64,000 nt of DNA from B1 sp034439755 (GTDB lineage Bacteria > Bacteroidota > Bacteroidia > UKL13-3). Within the stretch, counting starts at the first letter, position 1, and each line of letters starts with the position of its first letter. The translations under genes were made by a program, and so were the position numbers. The stretch covers positions 1-64,000 of the forward strand of contig JAWXAZ010000117.1 in the NCBI GenBank assembly GCA_034439755.1. The letters run 5' to 3'. The notes under the pieces were generated by a model. It was not told the origin of the DNA. It searched no databases and was given only the letters and a program-made list of their open reading frames with translations. Below are positions 54,878-62,944 of this stretch, piece after piece.

Positions 54878-56263
54878 ATGAGTTACTATCACGGCAGAAA
54901 CATTGAAGAAACAATTTGCGCCCTCGCTACACCCGCGGGAGTTGGCGCCATAGGCGTTATACGAGTGAGCGGCAACCATGCCATTGAAATGGTGAACCAA
55001 ATTTTTAAGGGTACAAATTTAGAAGAAGCGCTCAGTCATACCCTACATTTTGGCAAAATAATGGAAGATACTGTGGTGATAGATGAGGTATTGGCCAGTG
55101 TTTTTGTTGCCCCCAAGAGTTATACCGGCGAACATACCATTGAATTATCTTGCCATGGTTCGCCCTATATACAGCAGCGCATTCTTGAGTTGCTTATTAA
55201 ACGAGGCGCTAGGTTGGCTCAGCCCGGAGAATTTACCTTGCGCGCTTTTTTAAACAAAAAATTAGATTTATCGCAAGCCGAAGCCGTTGCCGATTTAATT
55301 GCTTCCAACTCTGAGATGAGCCATAAAACGGCCATGAATCAAATGCGCGGCGGCTTTAGCAAAGAGATAATGTTGTTAAAAGAGCAGTTGGTAAACTTTG
55401 CCTCCTTGATAGAATTGGAATTAGATTTTAGCGAAGAAGATGTGGAGTTTGCCAGCAGGCCAGAGCTTAAAAGTTTGGTACAAAAATTATTCGGTTTGAT
55501 CCAATCCTTGGTTCAGACATTTAAAATGGGCAATGCCATTAAAAACGGCGTACCCACAGTAATTGCTGGCCGCCCAAACGCCGGAAAATCTACCTTATTG
55601 AACGCCTTGGTGAAAGAAGAGCGCGCCATCGTAAGCGCCATTGCCGGCACCACCCGCGATACCATAGAAGAAGCATTTGTGATAGACGGCATTGTATTTA
55701 GGTTGATAGATACGGCAGGAATTCGCGAGCATACATCGGATGTAATTGAGAGCATAGGCATAGAAAAAACGCACGAGAAAATAAGACAAGCCAGCATTGT
55801 TTTGTACTTATTTGATGTGCTAGAAACCTCCTTGGTTCAGCTTGAAGCGGAGCTCCTCCCCTTCTCTAGCATGGATTTGGTATTGATACCCATTGGCAAC
55901 AAAATAGACCTCGCAGATGCGAAGCAAATACGCGAAAAGTTTTCGGTTCGAACCGACATTTTATATTTGTCGAGCAAGGACCAAACCGGCATGGAACAGT
56001 TAAACGCCCGCTTAAAACAAGTGATAGACAAAGACCAAATAAACAACGACGTTATCCTTACTAATGTACGCCATTACCAAGCGCTCAGTTTAGCTGGAGA
56101 ATCGCTCCAAAACGTATTAGAAAGTATGTCTATAGGCCGCAGCGGCGAACTACTTGCCTTTGACATAAGGAAATCCATATTTCACTTGGGCGAAATTGTA
56201 GGCGATATAACCACAGATGATTTGCTAGAGAATATTTTTAGCAAGTTTTGTATTGGAAAGTAA
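54878..56263 (+). CDS. mnmE: tRNA uridine-5-carboxymethylaminomethyl modification GTPase
   Basis: 461 residues. N-terminal tetrahydrofolate-binding domain begins ETICALATPAGVGAIGVIRVSG. The G domain has GRPNAGKST (G1), AGTTRDTIEE (G2), DTAGI (G3) and NKIDLA (G4). The protein ends FSKFCIGK with the catalytic Cys. With MnmG it modifies the wobble U of several tRNAs. The last codons form the known attachment site of several genomic islands, and an accessory island starts right after its stop. Confidence 0.96.
   Translation: MSYYHGRNIEETICALATPAGVGAIGVIRVSGNHAIEMVNQIFKGTNLEEALSHTLHFGKIMEDTVVIDEVLASVFVAPKSYTGEHTIELSCHGSPYIQQRILELLIKRGARLAQPGEFTLRAFLNKKLDLSQAEAVADLIASNSEMSHKTAMNQMRGGFSKEIMLLKEQLVNFASLIELELDFSEEDVEFASRPELKSLVQKLFGLIQSLVQTFKMGNAIKNGVPTVIAGRPNAGKSTLLNALVKEERAIVSAIAGTTRDTIEEAFVIDGIVFRLIDTAGIREHTSDVIESIGIEKTHEKIRQASIVLYLFDVLETSLVQLEAELLPFSSMDLVLIPIGNKIDLADAKQIREKFSVRTDILYLSSKDQTGMEQLNARLKQVIDKDQINNDVILTNVRHYQALSLAGESLQNVLESMSIGRSGELLAFDIRKSIFHLGEIVGDITTDDLLENIFSKFCIGK
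56246..56263 (+). other. Candidate left attachment site at the mnmE 3' end
   Basis: The last 18 bp of mnmE, TTTTGTATTGGAAAGTAA, resemble the mnmE (trmE) 3'-end site used by SGI1-type integrases. The island begins here. No second copy is seen to the right edge of the window; the partner site would lie outside. Confidence 0.4.
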
Positions 56264-56355
56264 CTATCTTTCCTTTGTTTGCTATGTGCTTGTTTTTGTA
56301 AACCTTAATCGTTAGTACCTGTCTTTTATTTGTTGCCAAACTACTCTTTTTTACC

Positions 56356-56363
56356 TATATTTG
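56356..56363 (+). promoter_or_regulatory. -7 element before the DUF3987 pseudogene
   Basis: TATATTTG follows TTTTTTACC, the same arrangement as at 57882 before the XRE gene. TTG boxes (TTTGTTGCC) lie about 20 bp upstream. Confidence 0.4.
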
Positions 56364-56398
56364 TTGTCTAACTGTTGCCCTGATTTGTTGCCCAAAAC

Positions 56399-57765
56399 TT
56401 GCAAAGTGCAGAACAGCAAACACCGCAGGAGGACTATCTAAAAGCTACTCCAACCGTACCCGAAGAACTGTATTTGCAAATGCCAGAATTGTTGCAGCAT
56501 GTTGCAATGGCATTTACCGATGAAAGAGAACGGGATGTTTTCTCACAGGTGCATTGGCAATTCTTAGCGGATGTTTGCCCGGTGTAAAAGGTGTGTTTGC
56601 AGGTAACGAAGTTTTTCCGAATATGTTTTCCTTCGCCATTGCCCCGGCAGCAAGCGGAAAAGGAGCTTTGAAATTTGCCAAGATGATGGCAGACGATTAC
56701 CATAGCTTTGTACTGAAAGCAAGCCGTGAGGCAGAATCACAATACAATCAGGAATTATCCGAACACAAGCAGAAAATCAGCAGTAAAAAGAAAGGTGACA
56801 CCTCCACCGAAGAAGGACCCTCCAAACCAACTTTCAAAGTAGTGTACATTCCGGCAAATACAAGTTATGCGAAAATCCTTTGGCACTTGGAGCAGTAGGA
56901 GGACACAGGCATTATTTGCGAAACAGAAGCCGACACCCTGGGCAACGTATTTAAACAAGAGTGGGGTTCCTATTCCGATATGCTTTGCAAATCGTTCCAC
57001 CACGAAAGATTATCCAGTTCCCGAAAAGGCAACAATGAATTTACAGGAGTAAATGCTCCAAGCTTATCCATTGCCTTATCAGGCACACCCAATCAGGTAA
57101 CAGGGTTAATATCCTCTTCCGAAGATGGTTTGTTCAGCCGTTTCATTTTCTATGCTTTTAAGGTGGAGCAAAAATGGAAAGATGTTTCACCCAATGCCAA
57201 CAACATCAACCTCACCGAGCATTTCAAAATATTGTCAGGCAAAGTGTTTAACATGGTGCAGTTCCTGCAACAGGAAGAAACCATTGTAACCCTTACCACC
57301 GAACAATGGCAGCAGCTAAACCAAACCTGTGAGGCATGGCTCAATGAAGTAACCATGTTCACAGCCGAAGAAGCCGCCAGTATCGTAAAACGCCTGGGCT
57401 TAATTCTGTAACGTATGGCAATGCTGTTTACCGCCTTGCGGAAATTTGAAAACGGAGAAGCCGCCAGTCAGATAGCATTCACCGATGAAGATTTCAGCAC
57501 CGCTTTGCGGTTGGCCGAAATATACTTCCACCACAGTATTTTAATGTTCAACAACCTGCCAAAGCAAAGCGATGCCACGCAATTCAAAACAGGCGACAGC
57601 AAACGCAAATTCTTTGATGCTTTGCAGCCCGAATTTACCCGCCAACAAGCCGTTGAAACTGGCAAGCAGTTTCAGCTTTCTCCCCGTACCGTGGATGATA
57701 TACTCCACAATGCCACCAGCAAGGCTTTGGAAAAGCTGAAGGCAGGGCATTACCGCAAAATCTAA
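56399..57765 (+). pseudogene. Decayed DUF3987-domain gene of a mobile element
   Basis: Segments match the DUF3987 (primase/helicase-like) proteins of Bacteroidota mobile elements: GVFAGNEVFPNMFSFAIAPAASGKG with a P-loop-like GKG, ETEADTLGNVFKQEWGSYSD, LSGTPNQVTGLISSSEDGLFSRF, KRLGLIL then RMAMLFTALRKFE, and a C-terminal helix-turn-helix-like TRQQAVETGKQFQLSPRTVDD. It needs a frameshift near 56535 in a T run and has in-frame stops TAG at 56896-56898 and TAA at 57409-57411. It is not expected to make protein. Codon use is richer in G+C than the neighbours, consistent with transfer. Confidence 0.75.
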
Positions 57766-57836
57766 CCCCCTTTTCCCACCCCTACATTGTTGCCCATACT
57801 GCCAAACAGATGAGGCTTTTGCGTTGTTTGCAGACT

Positions 57837-57860
57837 TTGCAACTCTTGCAAACTTTGCAA
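57837..57860 (+). repeat. 9-bp direct repeats with TTGCAA
   Basis: TTGCAA occurs at 57837, 57846 and 57855, with an exact 9-bp pitch (units TTGCAACTC and TTGCAAACT). It lies just upstream of the promoter of the XRE-BREX operon. Confidence 0.75.
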
Positions 57861-57881
57861 CCTTACTTTCATTTTTACCTG

Positions 57882-57889
57882 TATATTTG
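57882..57889 (+). promoter_or_regulatory. -7 promoter element of the BREX operon
   Basis: TATATTTG matches TAnnTTTG. ATTTTTACCTG before it repeats the sequence before the DUF3987 promoter. A start site around 57895 would place transcription right before the operator candidate. Confidence 0.5.
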
Positions 57890-57896
57890 CCAATAC

Positions 57897-57908
57897 TTGA
57901 CAAGTCAA
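57897..57908 (+). promoter_or_regulatory. Inverted repeat TTGAC-AA-GTCAA, candidate operator
   Basis: A perfect 5-bp inverted repeat between the -7 element and the ATG of the XRE regulator, a typical place for auto-repression by a small HTH dimer. Confidence 0.5.
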
Positions 57909-57918
57909 TATTAAAACA

Positions 57919-58221
57919 ATGGAAAGTCAGTTTGGTAATAAAATAAGAGCACTCAGAGAAACGCAGCATTTATACTTGCGGCAGGTTGCTCCATTACTTG
58001 AAATGGACACGGCACAGCTAAGTAAAATTGAAAAAGGACTTCGACAAATAAAACGGGAACTAATACCCATTCTTGCCGAAATTCTAAAAACGGATAAAGA
58101 CCAATTGCAAACCCTTTGGCTTGCCGACCAAATATATGCTGTTGTTAAGGATGAAAAATTTGCGAATGAAGCCATGCAGGTAGCTGACAAGAAAATAAAT
58201 TTAAAGAAGAAAAAAAAGTAG
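57919..58221 (+). CDS. XRE-family HTH regulator at the head of the BREX operon
   Basis: 100 residues. HTH_3 domain about 7-62 (KIRALRETQHLYLRQVAPLLEMDTAQLSKIEKGLRQIKR). The tail is Lys-rich (KKINLKKKKK). The stop TAG overlaps the GTG start of brxA by 1 bp, so they are coupled. In other BREX loci a WYL-type BrxR represses the operon; this different HTH protein is well placed for the same job, via the inverted repeat at 57897. Confidence 0.8.
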   Translation: MESQFGNKIRALRETQHLYLRQVAPLLEMDTAQLSKIEKGLRQIKRELIPILAEILKTDKDQLQTLWLADQIYAVVKDEKFANEAMQVADKKINLKKKKK

Positions 58222-58955
58222 TGAAGAAAATAAAAACATATACCGTCCATACCGCCAGAACAATGATGTTTTTGGAACTTGAGAAAGTAATGAATTTCTC
58301 CATTCAAAATGACAACTACAGGGAGGCCATGCAAAATAATGTTTTTAATAAAAAATCTCAAGATGGTATAAAGAAAACGAGTGGGTTCTTATCACAGCTT
58401 TATAAATTCGATATTTCATCAAATAAGTTTAAGGCTTTTAAATATTTTTGGTCAATTGCTGAAGAAGCTGAAAAACCAGTTTTAGCAATTGTGTTTGCTA
58501 TAACAAATGATTATTTATTGCAAGAAAGCGTTTCGACAATCTCACAAAGAAAAATTGGTGAAAAAGCTAACATCGAAAGCATAGAAGAGAATATAGAGAA
58601 ATATCATCCGAATCGCTTTACTAAAAACACTCTAAGATCTATTGCTAAAAACATTGCAAGCTCTTGGAAACAGGCTGGGTTCATCACAGGTAAAATAAAA
58701 AATATTAGGTCCGAACCTATAATCACATATAGAATTGTATCTTTTGCGATGCTACTTGCTTTTTTAAATGGTGTTAGAGGAGATTTTATTTTTCACAACA
58801 ATGCCCTGCTAGCATTGTGCCAGAGTGAAAGCAAAATTAGGGAGCTATCTGTTGAGGCTTCAAAAAGGGATTTAATGCAATATCAGTTTGCCGGAAATAT
58901 AACTTCTATTTCATTCGATAATTTAATAAACAAAATTGGAATTGATGCAATCTAA
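58221..58955 (+). CDS. brxA: BrxA-like protein (DUF1819)
   Basis: 244 residues starting GTG, KKIKTYTVHTART. Helical throughout. Landmarks: FKAFKYFWSIAEEAEKPVLAIVFA, SWKQAGFITGKIKN and AMLLAFLNGVRGDFIF, as in BrxA, a small DNA-binding BREX component. The GTG start overlaps the regulator stop, and the gene overlaps brxB by 11 bp. Lower GC than the DUF3987 part. Confidence 0.85.
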   Translation: MKKIKTYTVHTARTMMFLELEKVMNFSIQNDNYREAMQNNVFNKKSQDGIKKTSGFLSQLYKFDISSNKFKAFKYFWSIAEEAEKPVLAIVFAITNDYLLQESVSTISQRKIGEKANIESIEENIEKYHPNRFTKNTLRSIAKNIASSWKQAGFITGKIKNIRSEPIITYRIVSFAMLLAFLNGVRGDFIFHNNALLALCQSESKIRELSVEASKRDLMQYQFAGNITSISFDNLINKIGIDAI

Positions 58956-59490
58956 AATAGACCAACTAATAAACGCCTATGAATCTGTGGTAAACGAGCC
59001 TTGGGCTTCATCATTGTCTGGCCAAGAAAGAATTTGGTTCTTAGTATATGACCCAGCAGAACAGAGAAAAATTGACCTTAGAATGGGCGACTTTGAAACA
59101 ACTACCATTAAAGCTCAAAAAAAATGGATGAGCATATCCTTGAAAAACTGTTTTCCGCTTTGGATGTCTATGCATGATTACAAAGAGGAATATTTCAATG
59201 ACCCTGAAAGTTTGGTTGACCAACTTGAAGCAGAATTTAAACAGTTTGCTATTGATTATATGATAACAGAAATTGAAAAATTAAGAACAGATGATAATAC
59301 TTTAATTGCAGTGAGAGATATATCATCACTGTTTGGTTTTAATCGAATGTCGGATGTTCTTTCTGGATGCTCAAATTCATTTAAAGGGAGAATGCTTTTA
59401 TTCTTTCCAGGCGAATATGACAAAAATCAATACCGACTTTTGGATGCAAGAGACGGATGGAATTATTTAGCAAGACCTATAACAGCATAA
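58945..59490 (+). CDS. brxB: BrxB-like protein (DUF1788)
   Basis: 181 residues. ATG at 58945 fits better than TTG at 58936. Contains VNEPWASSLSGQERIWFLVYDPAEQRKI, SLKNCFPLWMSMH and a terminal LLFFPGEYDKNQYRLLDARDGWNYLARPI, the DUF1788 signature. In BREX it works with BrxA, BrxC, PglX and PglZ; the exact role is unknown. It lies 9 bp before brxC. Confidence 0.85.
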   Translation: MQSKIDQLINAYESVVNEPWASSLSGQERIWFLVYDPAEQRKIDLRMGDFETTTIKAQKKWMSISLKNCFPLWMSMHDYKEEYFNDPESLVDQLEAEFKQFAIDYMITEIEKLRTDDNTLIAVRDISSLFGFNRMSDVLSGCSNSFKGRMLLFFPGEYDKNQYRLLDARDGWNYLARPITA

Positions 59491-59499
59491 TTAATAAAG

Positions 59500-62400
59500 A
59501 TGAAAAATAAAGAGCTTTTCACCCTAAATCCTGACGAGAATAACCTCATAAATGATGGTGTAGTAGAAATTAATACAGCAAAAGACGATAACGGTCTTAA
59601 AATAATTAGACATGAACTTAAAACCTTTGTCTGTGAAGGTGAATATCAAAAAGGTATCTATCGTATTTTAGATACATTCCTAAAACATATTGACGAGCCA
59701 AGACAGCCAGCAGTTTGGGTGAGTGGTTTTTTTGGTAGTGGTAAATCACATTTGGTAAAAATGTTGGGATACCTATGGGAAGACTTCAAATTTCCTAATG
59801 GGGACTTTGCAAAAAAAATAAAGTCGCTACCCCAAGATGTAAATGATTTGTTTATTGAATTGGAGAGAAAGCAAAATACTTACGGTAAACTTTCTATTTC
59901 GGGTACTTTAAAAGATTTTCCTTCTGCCGATATTCGTTACTCCTTCCTTCAATTATTTTTAAATGAACTAGGCTTGCCGCAGCAATACCATCATTTTAAA
60001 TTTGTTTATTGGGCTAAACAAGAAGGCATTTACCACCAGTTAAAAACAATTGTTGAAGCTCAAGGTAAAGACTTTAAAAAAGAATATGAGAATCTATTTG
60101 TTTCATCAACCATTGCTAAAGCCATACTAGATTTAAAACCTGGGTTTGCTGAAAATGAAGCAAAAGTAAAGGAGAATTTTAAAGCCAATTTCAAACGGAT
60201 TGATAGCATTAATAGAGAACAATTAATTGATACGATTAAGACCGAAATTTTGCCAATGTTTTTTGGCGATAAAATTCCATTAACCTTAATTGTATTGGAT
60301 GAAGTTCAACAGTTCATCGGCACTGAAGGAAATAAAAGTATTGACGTTCAAAATTTAGCACAAGATTTATGTAGCAATTTCGATTCTAAATTTCTACTCA
60401 TTGGTACTGGCCAAAATTCACTTTCTGAAACTAACCTTTTGCAACGTTTGCAAGACCGTTTCACAGTTAAAGTTTCATTGTCAGATGCAGATGTAGAAAC
60501 AGTAACAAGAAAAACCGTTTTAGAAAAAAAACCAACTGCAATAAGTGCAATTGACAAAAAACTAGAGGCATCATTAGGTGAAATTTCACGTAATCTTTCT
60601 GGAACCGACTTTGGCTATGTTACTAGCGATAAAAACACTTTAGTAGCTGATTATCCTATACTTCCCTCCACTCGTAAATTTTGGAAAAAAATATTACAAG
60701 TAATTGATACTGCTGGTACATCAGGCCAACTAAGAAGTCAGCTAAGAATTGTAGATGAAAGTTTAAAGAAAGTTGCTGATAAAGATTTGGGTTTTATTGT
60801 TCCTGGTGATTTGATTTTTGAGCAAAAACAATCACAATTGCTGCAAAATGCTTTACTGCTTAATGAAACAAACAATTTAATTGTTGGCAGAAAAGCTCAA
60901 GGTGGCGACAGCACATTGGAAGGCAGAATTTTGAGTGTTGTATTTTTAATTGACCAACTTCCTAAAGATACATCAGGTAAGCGTTTGAAGTCTGACGAAA
61001 ATACCATTGCTGAACTATTACTGGATAATCTAAATGAAACCTCTGATAAATTTAGAACTAAAATAAAAGAACTCATTTCAAAACTTGCGGTTGAAAAAAT
61101 ACTAATGCCTATTGGTGATGAGTATAAACTGCAAACAAAAGTTGGGCAAGAATGGGAACAAGAATATACCATTCAAGCTCAAAAGTTAGGAGGCTCAGGT
61201 GATGATTTGATTCAAGGATTACGAAAAGAAAAAATTATTGGTTTCTTTAAAGACAAAACCAAAACCATCAATGTAACGCAAGGTGTTTCTAAGCAAAATC
61301 GTGAATTTGATTTGTGGGATAAAAACACAACACCAAGTACAGAACATAAATTGAATTTATGGGTAAGAGATGGTTGGTATGAAAATGAAAGTACTGTACT
61401 TGATGAAATAAGAGCAGCTGGTAGCGATTACCCATTAGCATACATATTTGTAAAAAAGTTCAGAGACCCCGAGTTACGATTAGAGATAATAAAATTCCTT
61501 GCTGCCGGTTTTACCCTTGATGCAAAGGGCTTGCCATCTTCGCTTGAAGCTGAACAGGCTAAAAAAAGTATGGAAACACGCAAGGGTCTTGCGAAAATAG
61601 CAATAGAAGATATTATTGACCGTATTTGCAAAGAATCGTCTGTTATTTTAGCAGGTGGCAACATCATTCAGAAAGGAAATATTAGGGAGAATATTGAGGA
61701 AGCTCTGAGTGGTATTGCCGATAGGCAATTTCCTGAATTTAAAAGTAAGGCAGACTTTGCAAATTGGGGGCAAGCATTAACAAAAGCGATTGCTACAAAT
61801 CCCGATGCACTCAATGCAATTGGTTACAGTGGCGATGTAGTTGCACATCCAGTATCAGCCGAGATATTAAGATTCATTGGCAATACCAGCAAACAAGGTA
61901 AAGAATTTAGAAATTTATTCAGTAAGTCACCTTATGGTTGGAGTCAGGATGCTATTGATACCATCTTGATAATGCTAAAGAATACGCAACTTATTTCATG
62001 CGATGAACCTTCCTTAATAGTATCAAAAATAAACAATGCAACCTTTAAAAAAGAAGTCCATATTCTTGCAGCAAAAGATAAAATTGCCATCAAAAGCTTG
62101 TTCCAAAAAGCAGGTATTTCATGTCCTTCAAATCAAGAGATATTTCCATTTTCAAATACTTATTTAGAGAAATTAAAACAACTAGCAGCTAATATTAGTG
62201 GCGATGCACCAAAACCTGAGCCCATAAATATTGAATTAATAAAGGATATAGAAAATAAGCAAGGCAACGAGCGATTACTGGCTATTATTGAACAACAAAC
62301 AACCCTGCACAACTATTATGAAGATTGGCTTGCAAAAGACAAACTGGTAGCAGCAAGATTGCCACTTTGGGTTTTATTAAGTGACCTTTCTGGCCAAGCT

Positions 62401-62934
62401 CCTGACCATGCAGATTTTGAATCCTTAAAAATAGAAATACAAGCAATAAAAGACAACCGTTTGCTATTGCAGCAGCCCGATTTAATTCAACCCAAGTTGA
62501 ATGAAATTGCAGAGAAGCTAAAAACTCGTTTGAACCATCTGAAAGAAAAATACATTTCTCTCTATGATGAAAAAATGAAAACATTGCAAGCAGATGAATA
62601 TTTTGGCAAACTAACTCCAGAGCAAAAGCATAGTATTTTACTAAAACACCAACTACTTACAAAACCAGATATTAAAGCCTTAGATGCAAATGCACTGTTG
62701 AATGAATTGCAAAAATCTTCACTATACACATGGGATACTAAAATAGCAGCATTACCAAGCCAGTTTCAAGCAGCAAGAGAAGATGCTATACAATTATTAG
62801 CACCACAAGCAACATCGTTTAGCCTGCCTAAAGTAACTATTTCAAACCAAAAGGATATTGACAAATACATCACTGAATTGAAAGACGAATTGGAGGCATT
62901 ATTAAAAAATTCAAGTTCAATCATCTTAAAATAA
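59500..62934 (+). CDS. brxC: BREX P-loop ATPase BrxC
   Basis: 1144 residues. Walker A GFFGSGKS at 76-83 in VWVSGFFGSGKSHLVKMLG, Walker B LIVLDEVQQF around 265-275. The N-terminus DDNGLKIIRHELKTFVCEGEYQ is family-typical. A long helical C-terminal part follows with coiled stretches. BrxC/PglY is required for BREX defence and host methylation. Intact, with no stop inside. Next gene 10 bp downstream. Confidence 0.92.
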   Translation: MKNKELFTLNPDENNLINDGVVEINTAKDDNGLKIIRHELKTFVCEGEYQKGIYRILDTFLKHIDEPRQPAVWVSGFFGSGKSHLVKMLGYLWEDFKFPNGDFAKKIKSLPQDVNDLFIELERKQNTYGKLSISGTLKDFPSADIRYSFLQLFLNELGLPQQYHHFKFVYWAKQEGIYHQLKTIVEAQGKDFKKEYENLFVSSTIAKAILDLKPGFAENEAKVKENFKANFKRIDSINREQLIDTIKTEILPMFFGDKIPLTLIVLDEVQQFIGTEGNKSIDVQNLAQDLCSNFDSKFLLIGTGQNSLSETNLLQRLQDRFTVKVSLSDADVETVTRKTVLEKKPTAISAIDKKLEASLGEISRNLSGTDFGYVTSDKNTLVADYPILPSTRKFWKKILQVIDTAGTSGQLRSQLRIVDESLKKVADKDLGFIVPGDLIFEQKQSQLLQNALLLNETNNLIVGRKAQGGDSTLEGRILSVVFLIDQLPKDTSGKRLKSDENTIAELLLDNLNETSDKFRTKIKELISKLAVEKILMPIGDEYKLQTKVGQEWEQEYTIQAQKLGGSGDDLIQGLRKEKIIGFFKDKTKTINVTQGVSKQNREFDLWDKNTTPSTEHKLNLWVRDGWYENESTVLDEIRAAGSDYPLAYIFVKKFRDPELRLEIIKFLAAGFTLDAKGLPSSLEAEQAKKSMETRKGLAKIAIEDIIDRICKESSVILAGGNIIQKGNIRENIEEALSGIADRQFPEFKSKADFANWGQALTKAIATNPDALNAIGYSGDVVAHPVSAEILRFIGNTSKQGKEFRNLFSKSPYGWSQDAIDTILIMLKNTQLISCDEPSLIVSKINNATFKKEVHILAAKDKIAIKSLFQKAGISCPSNQEIFPFSNTYLEKLKQLAANISGDAPKPEPINIELIKDIENKQGNERLLAIIEQQTTLHNYYEDWLAKDKLVAARLPLWVLLSDLSGQAPDHADFESLKIEIQAIKDNRLLLQQPDLIQPKLNEIAEKLKTRLNHLKEKYISLYDEKMKTLQADEYFGKLTPEQKHSILLKHQLLTKPDIKALDANALLNELQKSSLYTWDTKIAALPSQFQAAREDAIQLLAPQATSFSLPKVTISNQKDIDKYITELKDELEALLKNSSSIILK

Positions 62935-62944
62935 TCAATAGCAG

